Below, piece by piece: positions 1-10,000 of a DNA stretch of 64,000 bases. Origin of the DNA: Caenorhabditis remanei (Eukaryota; Nematoda; Chromadorea; Rhabditida; Rhabditidae); the NCBI RefSeq assembly GCF_010183535.1, contig NC_071331.1:1550001-1614000 (forward strand), given 5' to 3'. Made by a program: the position numbers and the translations under genes. Below the pieces are notes generated by a model, which was not told the DNA's origin, made no database searches, and worked only from the letters and a program-made list of their open reading frames with translations. Every line of letters starts with the position of its first letter. The first letter of the stretch is position 1.

Positions 1-445
1 ATAAAACTAGATTCTCGTCAATTTTATGTTTTTATTTTGATCCACCGGTTCTGACGGTAGTTGTATTAGTTTTAGACTTCAAAGCTTCAATTTTTCATAG
101 TATTACCGCTGAGTTATTAATTCTGAAACAGTGCTTTCTCATTTTAACCGCTACATGCAACAGTAGAAAACTTTTTAAAAATTTTAATGCTAGATATATC
201 AAATTTAGGCCGCATGGTTCCTATTTTTTTGAATACACACGATAAGAGGGGATTACCAAATTGAAAACTTAGCAGTCTCATTTCGAGCTCATTTTGAAAC
301 AGTAAAAAAATTTAAACCTGTGTCCGTTTTTGTATTAGTCATGAGCTTCCTACTATGTTTACTATTTACACAAAAACAACTCATCTCAGAATTCTGAATT
401 AAAAGGACCCCTTCTTAAATTTTATTTTCCCACAAGTACACACAT
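1..445. other. AT-rich intergenic DNA
   Basis: No coding exon is recognised. Two minus-strand copies of the octamer CTGTTTCA lie at 124-131 and 295-302. The second has a C-A-A-T tetramer 42 nt downstream of the octamer start, which would place a 21U-RNA 5-prime U at 260 on the minus strand. Confidence 0.5.
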
Positions 446-1117
446 TTGCCCTGGAATTCCAAGCCTAACCAGAGATCATTTCTCCGTTATCTTCAGGACA
501 AACACTCATTTTTCTTGGTTTTCTCTTCAAATAACACACTATCTATCGGGCATGGCGCCATTGAGAAGAAGAAGAAGAAGAAGAACTTTTGTGTTGTGAG
601 GTCATTAACTGATTTTTTATCAGAAGAAAATATAGAGAAGAAGAGAAGAAGAGAGACACTTTGTGGTCGTTGATCCCGATATGTTTCCCTGTGTCGCGCC
701 ATTTCTTTTCCATTGGTTCTCGGTGACGGAGGGCAACATTTTGTAGTCGGACACAAGAAGTTACAGGGAAGAGAGATAATGGGAAATGGGGAGATGGCTG
801 AGAAGAAAGAAGAACTTTTTGTGATAAGATCTTTCTGAAGATGATTATTTCGTCGCTGTCAACTCGGAAACCTTGTTGTTATCAATTAGTAGGTACTAAA
901 TGTGTCGACACGTGGTTTTATGAATATCGTTTTCAGATTGATGGGGAAGAATGAAACTTACTTTTAGTGGAACCATATGACATGATTCAGCTGAGTTACA
1001 CATAAAAGTACCTAGGGGTACTCACTTATGCTCGCTACTGTACCTCATAGCTTGTAAAATACAATTACTGTTACAAAATCATGATACATACATAATCTAC
1101 GATTTGAATTTATTATT
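446..1117. other. Intergenic, purine-rich, no gene seen
   Basis: Contains a short GAA microsatellite near 564-588 and other GA-rich stretches. The open frames on both strands are low-complexity and do not resemble any family known to me. Confidence 0.5.
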
Positions 1118-1330
1118 GCAACGGAAGAGACAAGCTCAACCCCAGACTCATAAGAAAAAAGAATAAAAAAAGGATGAGAGTGAATTAAGATAAGAAAGAA
1201 TCTAGAAGGTTCCCTGCAGCGGAAGAGACAAGCTCAACCCCAGACTCATAGGAAAAAAGAATGAGAGTGAAATAAGAGAAAAATATATGAATGACCTTCT
1301 AGTAGGCCGGAATGAGAGTGGAAATGACAA
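1118..1330 (+). repeat. Two diverged copies of the 97-bp satellite
   Basis: The segment repeats the core CGGAAGAGACAAGCTCAACC followed by CCAGACTCATA and GGATGAGAGTG. This is the same monomer that forms the large array at 37.6-43.1 kb. The copies are divergent and stand alone, so the satellite has a dispersed form 36 kb from the array. Confidence 0.85.
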
Positions 1331-1734
1331 AATTCTGCTCTACTAGTAGTTATGAGCAATGGGCGGGGCCTAATTGTTGCGTAAAAAATTTCGGTTGGGG
1401 GAAGAACTTGTAGACCAAAAAGAGAGCGTCATAAGATTTCCCAATGAGATATGGGACCAGGTGACATGTATGTGAAGATGACGAATGACTAAGATAGTAT
1501 ACCGAAAAAGACAATGTGGCGATCGATTGACATGTCTTCATGGGATTGTGACATCTGTTGTTTGTTTCATCTCAAGCCGTGAGAATCAATAAAAAAAGGG
1601 AGACGAAATCACTGAAGAAAAATAGGGAAAAAAGGGAAAATATGTTTGAAAGAGTCACGTGGTAGTTAAAAGATAAAAATTTCTGTTCCAATATGCTACC
1701 AGGACAAAAAGATCAGAAATTTTTTTCTTAATGA
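1331..1734. other. Intergenic, nothing recognised
   Basis: AT-rich DNA with no exon-like structure, tandem repeat or inverted repeat that I can support. Confidence 0.4.
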
Positions 1735-1830
1735 GGGCCGTCTTTTTCGTTTTTCAAAATTTTCAAAATTACGTCTTTTGAGATAGAAAAACTGATAAAG
1801 CATATGGAAATCGACAGCGGAAAAAGAGGA
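1735..1830 (+). repeat. Fragment related to the Helitron 5-prime region at 45.1 kb
   Basis: About 85 bp match 45113-45196, including ACGTCTTTTGAGATAGAAA and TGATAAAGCATATG. The fragment then runs directly into the 97-bp satellite tail GGATGAGAGTG. It is a hybrid between the Helitron-like end and the satellite and suggests both have travelled together. Confidence 0.65.
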
Positions 1831-2182
1831 TGAGAGTGTTTCAAGAATTTGTTATATAGTTCGTTCTCTGATATTCAGCAATCGGTGATCTCGATCGGAA
1901 ATAAGTTTTATTTTTATTAGTTATATTTTTATTACAATACTGTTACAGGAGTTTCATATTTATACTCCAGTTTGTTTTGAGTTACTAGAGACCAAAAAAA
2001 ATTGTAGATATCTTATTGACAACCATAAACAGGCAAGCACAGCTTCAGTGTGTTTTAATTCAGAACAAAAGTCATTGGTACTAGAAAAGTAGGCAACACG
2101 GACGGCTGCTGTAAAAAAAAGTATCAGATGAAGTTGTATTTTTTACAAATCAATCAATAACTGGGTTTTCGACGTGATCTAT
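1831..2182. other. Intergenic, nothing recognised
   Basis: AT-rich spacer between repeat fragments. No exon, RNA gene or repeat is supported. Confidence 0.4.
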
Positions 2183-2792
2183 AAAAAAGCTGTAAATTGT
2201 TTTCAATAGTAAACCCAGACTTAATGGAAAGAATTACTCCAAAAAAATACTTAAAACATTACTGTACCACAAATTTCATTTGAAAATGTCAGATTGTTGT
2301 GATCACTCCCTAAGAGCAACGGGACTGTACATATTCTATAGATCGATCATTGCTGAACTGTTCTTTAATTTTAAACTCTTACTTTTCATATTTTAGTATT
2401 AACAATGAAACCGCTGAGATATCATGTTTATTCGACCTTTTGGTAATTTTTTGGAACTTTTTGATTATGAGTCAAAACACCAAAATCTTGCTTTTCATAA
2501 CTTTATTCTGTTGCATAACTGTTTTGAAATTCAAAATACTACTACTGCATGTTAGTGAGTTGTTTTCGTTCTTTCCTTTGTTCCTCTCGCACTCTAAATG
2601 TAACATGGGCTCACCGTCCCTCTCAATGGTCGCAATGACATTTCTACTAGTTGGGAAGTTCAAATAATGAAAAGACGAAGTACGCATTGAGAGCATTTAA
2701 TTAATTTCACACATTTCAAAAATCGTTGACACCGAAAATATATCTGTCAAATTTCATTTTAAAACCGACGTTTGCTCTTTGTTGCCGTGTTT
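2183..2792 (+). repeat. Dispersed repeat, copy 1
   Basis: About 600 bp that recurs at 3061-3652 with an offset of 860-878 bp and again, shorter and more diverged, at 37373-37560. Shared blocks include GTAAATTGTTTTCA, AATACTTAAAACATT and GAAAATGTCAGATTG. The long open frames inside are interrupted in the sister copy, so I do not call them genes. Confidence 0.85.
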
Positions 2793-3060
2793 CTCCTAAT
2801 ATTTTTATAGAACATTGAATTTCATTCTGAAAAATCTATATTTTGATCGTTTTGCAGCGGTGACAACAATAAAGTTTTGGGCATACATGTCATTACCCGG
2901 GCCGGCCCGGGTAGAAAATTTCTATGAATTTTTGCACCATAAAAATAATCTTCAAGTGCTTTTATATCACTAAAATCGCTGTTGAACTAATTAAATTCAT
3001 CAATTCCATCGCATTATTGCACAAAATGCCCCGAAACCACTTTTTCCAAAAATTGCTGCA
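2793..3060. other. Spacer with an 18-bp GC-only palindrome
   Basis: At 2895-2912 lies a perfect palindrome, ACCCGGGCCGGCCCGGGT, in otherwise AT-rich DNA. A related GC-rich hairpin occurs at 31913-31948, which suggests the tip of a dispersed foldback element. Confidence 0.6.
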
Positions 3061-3652
3061 AAAAAAGCTGTAAATTGTTTTCAGTAGTAAACCCAGACTT
3101 AATGGAAAGAATTACTCCAAAAAATACTTAAAACATTATTGTACCACAAATTTCATTTGAAAATGTCAGATTGTTGTGATCAATCTTTATGAGCAATGTG
3201 ACTGTATATATTCTATAGGTCGATCATTGCTGAACTGCTCTTTTATTTTAAACTCTTACTTTTCATTTTCTAATGTTAACCACAAAATCGCTGTGATATC
3301 ATGATTATTCGAGTGTTTGGTAATTTTTTGGAACTTTTTGAGTCAAAACACCAAAATCTCGTATTTCATAAATATATTCTGTTGCACAACTGTTCCGAAA
3401 TTTGAAATACTACTACTACATGTTAGTGAGTTGTTCTCCTTTCCTTTGTTCCTGTCGCACTCTAAATGCGACATGGGCTCACCGTCCTTCTCAATGGACA
3501 TTTCTACTAGTTAGGAAGTTCAAATGTTTGAAAGACGAAGTATGCATTGAGAGCATTTATTAATTTCACACATTTCAAAAATAGTTGACACCGAAAATAT
3601 ATCTTTTAAAATTTCATTTTAAAACCGACGTTTGCTATCTTTGTTGCCGTGG
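3061..3652 (+). repeat. Dispersed repeat, copy 2
   Basis: Direct-repeat partner of 2183-2792. It differs by small indels and substitutions, one of which shortens the open frame seen in copy 1. Divergence of several percent by eye suggests the duplication is not recent. Confidence 0.85.
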
Positions 3653-4338
3653 TCCTCTTATAATACATGAACTTTGACTAGTTATCGATAAATATCCGAA
3701 ATCCAATCAATTTTTTGTTTCAAACTAAACATGTGTTAGAGACAAATAATAAAAAGATCTATTGTTTCTATTCATTTTCTAAAACAGTGAGTCATTGTTT
3801 GAATGCTTTCCAGAGATTTCTTTTTCTGTTTGATTATGAACAACATTACTGATAACATGTTTTTCTGAATTTGGCAGTTGGTTTCGAATTACTAGCAAAA
3901 GACAGTTTCAAGAACACAATAATTCATACAAATTTTATATTTTGCCGTTTTTAACTTCTCATATTTCGGAAAATTAAGATCAACAGGAGTGGACAAAGGT
4001 TTTACATTCTTATTCAATATAAAGTATTCAAAACAGCAAGTTTTGACGACCTTCCTTTTTTCATCATGACGCAGAAAAAATTTTTTTTGTCTAAAACAAT
4101 CATTGTCTAAAACACAGATTTATCACGGCATAAATGACTAACGGCACAAATTACAGCAACTGTAATAATAGCAAAAAGACGTGCTGTTTTTATTAATTCT
4201 TTAAAACAGAGAGTCATTGTTTGGTCGCTTCAATTTCTAGGTAGGAAATAGAAAAGAAACAAGATTAATGATTGGGAACCTAGGTTTTTATGATTATGTG
4301 ATAAAATTAAACTATCCTGATAAAGTTTTTATCAAATA
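3653..4338. other. Intergenic with decayed tandem repeats
   Basis: AAACAGTGAGTCATTGTTTG at 3783 recurs in diverged form at 4205. The stretch 3890-4090 is related to 13676-13890 on the far side of the nested transposons, sharing CAGTTTCAAGAAC and ATTCAAAACAGCAAGTTT. The transposons therefore sit inside a locally duplicated tract. No gene is seen. Confidence 0.55.
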
Positions 4339-4494
4339 CCAGTCGGTTAACGCAGCCTAACGGCTGCTCAAGCTCAACCTCCTTTTCTACACCACCCGTG
4401 TTGAAAATTTGAAGAAATGAATTCATTTGAAGAATGAAAATGATCTAAAATTATCTCCCCCGTGAACTCCTATTTCCCTATTTCGGAAACAAAA

Positions 4495-4969
4495 TGTCCG
4501 GTACGTACCGGTTTTTATCTCTAAAAAGTCCATAAAGTCATCTCAAGTTTCAGACTTGCCTTCATAACTCGCGGGCTCGATGCAGTTGCGCCCTAGCGCA
4601 TTGTATCTATTCTCCGGCGCGAACATGTCAAAGTGAAGAGAAAAAGAGATTTGTAATCATTCTTGAGCTTGGGGTCACCTAGAGTTAGGTGATTTTTACC
4701 CGTTTTGTCAAGTTTCACCCGTTTATAGTTTTTGGGTGGTTTTTGTCACCCCTTTTTTCTATTGTTTTAATTGTTTAGTAGGGATTAGGTTTTATTCATT
4801 TCCCAACCTTTTTTGTGTAGCAATTGTCTTGTTGGCAATTGCATAAATTGAGATCAATAAAATAGTAGTTGACTCGAAAACTTGTGTTTATTGATTTTCT
4901 TGTCTTTTCGCTCATTATCTGTTTACCAGAAGCTAGCGTGACACCGTTGTCACGTCTAACTTTCTGACT
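4495..4969 (+). repeat. 5-prime LTR
   Basis: Begins TGTCCGGTACGTACCGG (itself containing a palindrome) and ends TTTCTGACT. It matches 12985-13459 without indels at a constant offset of 8490. AATAAA at 4856-4861 is a candidate polyadenylation signal. The right boundary is fixed by the primer-binding TGG that follows immediately. Confidence 0.93.
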
Positions 4970-4982
4970 TGGGGGCCGAACG
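4970..4982 (+). promoter_or_regulatory. Primer-binding site, probably tRNA-Pro
   Basis: TGGGGGCCGAACG starts on the base after the LTR. Its complement would be a tRNA 3-prime end reading TTCGGCCC plus CCA, which I believe fits nematode proline tRNA. The isoacceptor is an inference; the position and TGG start are seen directly. Confidence 0.7.
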
Positions 4983-5047
4983 CCGTTGTTTGACCTCTCG
5001 TTACCGAAATCTTCTTCGGAAGACGAGAATTGTTCATTTTGTTAGTA

Positions 5048-5320
5048 CTTTCTTACACGTGGACCCGGAAAGAAAGGCTAGCGAAGTGATAAGAACTCTG
5101 TTTTTTGCTTACACGTGGACCCGGAAAGCAAAAATCAGTTTTCGCTGCCTCTAGTATAAGAATTGTCTGTTGCTACACGTGAACCCGGAAGCACAGTCAG
5201 TTTTTATTTGTCTCTTGTTGGAAATTGTGTGTGCTACACGTGAACCCGGAAGCACATTCAGTTTTCTCTGCCTCTTGTTACAAAATTAAGTGTTGCTACA
5301 CGTGAACCCGGAAGCACACT
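5048..5320 (+). promoter_or_regulatory. Array of five conserved-loop hairpins in the retrotransposon leader
   Basis: Five repeats about 60 nt apart each carry the 15-nt loop ACACGTGRACCCGGA, closed by a stem. The hairpins lie at 5048-5076, 5102-5134, 5167-5196, 5229-5257 and 5289-5320. Stem 1 is CTTTCTT/AAGAAAG, stem 2 is TTTTTGCTT/AAGCAAAAA, stem 4 is TGTGCT/AGCACA, and stems 3 and 5 pair TGCT/AGCA plus an outer 3-4 bp beyond a bulged T. Loop sequence is constant while both stem sides change together, the hallmark of selected RNA structure. Each loop contains the palindrome CACGTG, so loop-loop kissing is possible. A role in RNA dimerisation, packaging or translation is inference. Confidence 0.8.
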
Positions 5321-5702
5321 CAATTTTTGTCAGTTTTACTGATTTCGGCACATAATTTTCAACGGAAACGTCGATTTTCCGGGAAAATTATTGATTTTTT
5401 CGTCGGAAATTAATTTTCGGTGAAAATTTCGTGCTGAAACAGTAAAATTTTTCGAAAAGGCTAATATTTGAATTAGAATTTGGCAAAAACATTGCGAATT
5501 TCTAAAATTCAAGTATTTTCTTGTCGGAAAATTCAAATTGTTCGCAGAGAATAACTGTGTGTGAATTTTTCGGAGAAGCTGTATCATTTCTTCGAAATAA
5601 TCGTCATTTCATCGTGAATTTACTTCTTTTTCGTCAATATAGCCTTGCGAAATTGAATAATCAAGTATAATTTTCCAGGGTAAACTCTATCATTGCGAGA
5701 AG

Positions 5703-6701
5703 ATGGCGGACATCGACGAAGACGAAGCGACGAGAAGGGCTGAAGAAGAGGCGAATCGATTGGCTGAGGACGAAAGAATTCGACTGGAAAACGAATTGTT
5801 GTCAGAAGAACCAATGGAGGAAGGAGATGAAGAGAAAAGAGTCCAGGAGGTGAGATTAGAGGAAATTGAAAAGGCTATCAATGAAACCTGCACTGACATC
5901 AAAAACCAGACAAAATTCAGCACGAAACAGTGTAGAGTATTGTTGTCGCCACTCATTGGTAAAGTTCTAGAAGTAGAAGAACAATTCCGTGGGAAAAAGA
6001 AAGAAAGTGAATTCTGGGAAAAGATGAATGTCAAAATGAATGAAACTGTTTTGTCATTGCAGAATGAATTGGAGAGAAAAAGTCAACAGCAGCCGCCGAC
6101 GTCACTCGAGGAGCCAACAGCAACAAGTGTGTTTTCCGGTCAATCGATACAAGGAAATCAAGAAAGAACGAAGATGGTGAGTTTGCTAGAAGCAAATGAG
6201 ATTCATACCGAAGAGGAATTGAACAAGTTGTTTGAGAAATACGAACAACTGGAGTATGAATTGAGCGTCAAAGTGGAATATTTGCAGCGCTCTCAACGTC
6301 AAACGGACTCGTTTCGTTCGGAAATATGTCGATTGAAGATGAAGTGTGATCAACAACAACATAAGCTTCTCGCCGAAGAGGAAAAAGTAAAGAAGATGTC
6401 GGAAGAGTTGAAAGTGAAGCATTCGGCTCATAGTGCAAATTCGGCGACTCGTTTCGGTGAGTGTAACCAGCAAACGGGGGAGCAAAAAGAAAGTACGCGT
6501 TACTATAATGCAGAGACATCCGAAATCATTGATACAATTCCTCTGCAAGAATCGCTTGATTCTGGTAGAAATTGGAATCAAAGGATCGTTGAACAAAATG
6601 CTCAAAGAAACATTATTGTTCATAATGAACAGGGAATGTCAAACATGAGTGCTCAATGGAGAATGACACTGTGGCGGCGAATAATCAGTCAAATAGTCTG
6701 A
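5703..6701 (+). CDS. Retrotransposon first open frame, coiled-coil Gag N-terminal region
   Basis: 332 codons starting at the first good ATG (AAGATGGCGGAC) after the leader. The protein is highly charged and Glu/Lys/Gln-rich, with predicted coiled coil over roughly residues 1-60 and 160-245, and no zinc knuckle or enzymatic motif. It most likely corresponds to the N-terminal part of Gag, with the capsid domain lying at the start of the next frame. Near its end, residues about 252-322 resemble residues about 55-125 of the following frame, because the DNA is tandemly duplicated with an offset not divisible by three. It overlaps the next frame by 46 nt in the minus-one phase. How the downstream frame is reached (reinitiation at 6656, frameshift or splicing) cannot be told from sequence; I see no canonical slippery heptamer in the overlap. 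Confidence 0.8.
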   Translation: MADIDEDEATRRAEEEANRLAEDERIRLENELLSEEPMEEGDEEKRVQEVRLEEIEKAINETCTDIKNQTKFSTKQCRVLLSPLIGKVLEVEEQFRGKKKESEFWEKMNVKMNETVLSLQNELERKSQQQPPTSLEEPTATSVFSGQSIQGNQERTKMVSLLEANEIHTEEELNKLFEKYEQLEYELSVKVEYLQRSQRQTDSFRSEICRLKMKCDQQQHKLLAEEEKVKKMSEELKVKHSAHSANSATRFGECNQQTGEQKESTRYYNAETSEIIDTIPLQESLDSGRNWNQRIVEQNAQRNIIVHNEQGMSNMSAQWRMTLWRRIISQIV

Positions 6702-7030
6702 CTCGCTATGGTGAGCAACGTCAAAGCATTACTGAGAAAAATAACAATATTGTTCAGACTACGGGAAGGCACTCCATGTTCGCAACATCAACGCCACAAC
6801 ATGGAATGCACCGGCAAGGTGAGACAAACGGAAAAGTGGGGGAGTCAAGAGAAAATGCGCGTTTTTACAATGCAGACACGTCAGAAATAATTGATACAAT
6901 TACTCGCCAAGAATCGCGTGATTCTGGGGGAAATTGGAATCAAAGAATAGTTGAACAAGATGCTCAAAGAAGCATGATTGTCCATGATGGACATGAAATG
7001 CCGAACATGAATATGCAATGGAGAATGACG
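6456..7030 (+). repeat. Out-of-phase tandem duplication across the Gag frame junction
   Basis: The segments 6456-6669 and 6818-7030 are diverged direct repeats offset by 361-362 bp. Both encode versions of TSEIIDTI, NWNQRIVEQ and QWRMT. Because the offset is not a multiple of three, copy 1 is read in the first frame and copy 2 in the second, so the duplication probably created the present two-frame organisation. Confidence 0.8.
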
Positions 7031-10000
7031 CAAGCTCTGCCTGATCCTCCGGTATTCTCTGCAGGAAAGAATTCTGTCAATGCAGAAACTTTTGAAAGGG
7101 CATTTTACATGAAATATAGGTTCTTTGATATCGAGGCACAGAAAAGCTTTCTGGAAACAAGATTCCTGGCGGGAAACGCGTTGACAGTATACAAAGGCTT
7201 GCCAGAATCAGATAAATATTCGGTTTCGCGCATTCTAGACGCTATCAAAAGACGATTGAGTCAGTCAGAACCAGAAGAATCACGCCGAGCTAAGAGCAAA
7301 TTTCAAGGGCTAAAGCTACAGAAAGAACAATCCATTCAGAGTTTCTGTTTGCAAATGGATGAAATAGTTCGGGTTGGGTACAAAGGCGTACCAGAACATC
7401 AAATTTCCTCTATGAAAACTACAAAGTTGCTCGATGAAATGAAAGAACACTCTATATTCGATGTGTCGTTGCAAATTCTGGGGTCACAGTTGAGAAAATG
7501 TCCTGAAATGGAACAATACGAGCTGTGCCGAGAAGAAGCAACGCGTTTCGATGAAGAATGGAGAAGTGGGAAAGCAAAGCAGAATGAGAAGAAAATGAAT
7601 CGACAGCAGTCGAATCAAAATTTCTCAAACCAGCAAAGCAACTACTCAAACCAAAACACTTCATATTCAAGAAATAAGCAAACTGTAGGCAATGATGAAA
7701 CGTCGCAGAACTGGAGAGAAAGATCTCAGGGAAAGTTTGTTCCGACAAACAATGCTGGTGGTAATAATGTGGTTAATAAGTCGGTGGGGTTTAGTGAGTG
7801 CTCAGAGTGTCGATTAACTGGATGTCATGACCCAAAGTGCTCGAGAGCACCGGGGTCAAGCACACCAAGAAAAAGCAATCCTGTTGTCTGTTTCCGCTGT
7901 AATGAACAAGGACATATTGCTCCAAACTGTCCGCAGAAAAGTGCACAACAACTAAACAGCCAAGGGGATATGGCAAAAGTGCAAACACTTGATAAAAAGG
8001 AGTGTCTGGAAATGCCAGAAGCTGAAAAATCCAAACAAAATAAGAATAGTCGTACACCAGTTCGAATTGAACAAGGAAGGATTGGCTCAGCGGAAGTAAA
8101 CTTTGTGATTGATAGCGGGGCTTGCATTTCAGTCATTTCGGAGAACACTTGGAAAGAAGTTGTGGAGAAGAATGGAGGGAAAGAATGGGAAAAAGAAGCA
8201 ATTCTTAAAAACCCAGAAAAGATCGATGTTTACGCTGCAAACAACACTCCGATGAACTTGTTATACCAAGTAAAGGTGGAAACATCGCTCCATTCTCGCA
8301 CAAGGGATCTAAAGTTCTATGTCACTGATATTGACAGAGATACTGTAATCTTGGGAATTGATCAATTTGAGTTGTTAGGCATACAGATGAGTTTTCAAAA
8401 GAAACCGCGAGATATTCGAATGGTTAGACAAGTGAAAATACCGCCAGGAAGTGAGAAAATTGTTGAGGTTTCAGTTGAAGGAACAATTAGAAAAGACAAG
8501 AGTCTTTGTCTGATTACACCAATGGTTTCGTGTCTTGCACCAGCTATTTATCAAATCAGAAAGTCTGGAAAAGCGAGGGTTCAAATGAGTAATTTGGGAA
8601 AAAAATCAATTTTTCTGAAAAAAGGTGAACTTGTAGCTAGTGGAGAAGTAGAGGGATTTGATGTCATTGAAGAAAACGAAGAAAACCTGAAACTGCTGGA
8701 AGAATTCTTCGAAAGGTCGAAACTTCTGGAACAAGATACGGAGACCATCAATCTGATCGAGACAAATGTTAATAGTCGGGAAAGATGGGACATTCTTTGT
8801 GAGCAGTTGAAGAAAACATGTGCTAAGTCCGAGGAAGAAGAAGATGTGTGGAAGGTCATAAAAGACTATCAACATATCTTTGCTACGGATGATACTGAGT
8901 TGGGCAGAACTAATGTTGTTGAGTGTGAGATTGAGTTGACAGAGGGAGCTCAGCCAGTGAGGCAGAAAGCGCGACCTATTCCGTTGGCGATCAGAGGGGA
9001 AATCAGGAAAATGATTCAGAAAATGTTGTCACAAAGAGTCATACGAGAAAGTAAATCTCCATGGGCGAGTCCGGTTGTGTTAGTGAAGAAGAAGGACGGA
9101 TCAGTGAGAATGTGCATTGATTACAGAAAAGTGAATCTGCTTATCAAATACAATGCGCATCCGCTACCGAACATTGAAACAACGCTTCTTTCACTTGCAG
9201 GAAAGAAGGTTTTCACCACATTTGATCTTCTTGCAGGGTACTGGCAACTTCCTCTGAAAGAGGAAAGTAAAGAAATTACAGCATTTGCCATCGGATCAGA
9301 GTTATTCGAATGGAATGTTTTGCCATTCGGGTTAGCCACATCTCCTGCTATTTTTCAAGCAGCTATGGAATGTGTTGTAGGAGATTTATTAGGGACTTGT
9401 GTCTTTGTATACGTCGATGATTTGCTAATTGCTAGTGAGAACATGAAAGAACACGCTATCCATGTCCAAACGATTCTAGAAAGAATCGAAAAAAGTGGAA
9501 TGAAGCTGAAAGCCAGCAAATGTTGGATAGCAAGGGAAGAGGTGGACTACTTGGGCCATATGATCACTCCAGAAGGAGTAAAAACAGAAGAGGCCAAAGT
9601 AGACAAAATGAAGAAATTTGCTAGACCAGAAGACGTCAAACAATTGCAATCTTTTCTAGGATTAGTAGGATACTATCGAAACTTCATTATGAGTTACTCA
9701 AAGATAGCATATCCGTTGAATTTTCTCACGTCAAAGAAAAATGCATGGGTCTGGGGTACCGAGCAAGAAAATGCTTTCGTGCAGTTAAAAAGCTCGGTAT
9801 GTTCCGCACCTGTGCTAAGACAACCTGATCCTGAAACAGCAATCAGTGGAGCTCGTCCGTATCTAATATACACGGATGCAAGTCGTCAGGGAGTGGGAGC
9901 CGTGTTAGCCCAAGAGGCAAATGATGGTGAACAACACCCTATTGCATTCGCTTCTAAATCGTTGACTTCTGCAGAGACAAGGTATCACATCACTGATCTA

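Noticed and set aside
2350..2667. A 105-residue hydrophobic frame as a membrane protein
   Set aside because: The paralogous repeat at 3061-3652 breaks it with indels, so the frame is not conserved.
5435..5442. The CTGTTTCA octamer on the minus strand inside the retrotransposon leader as a piRNA promoter
   Set aside because: It lacks a YRNT at 39-42 nt and lies in mobile DNA away from the clusters; probably chance.
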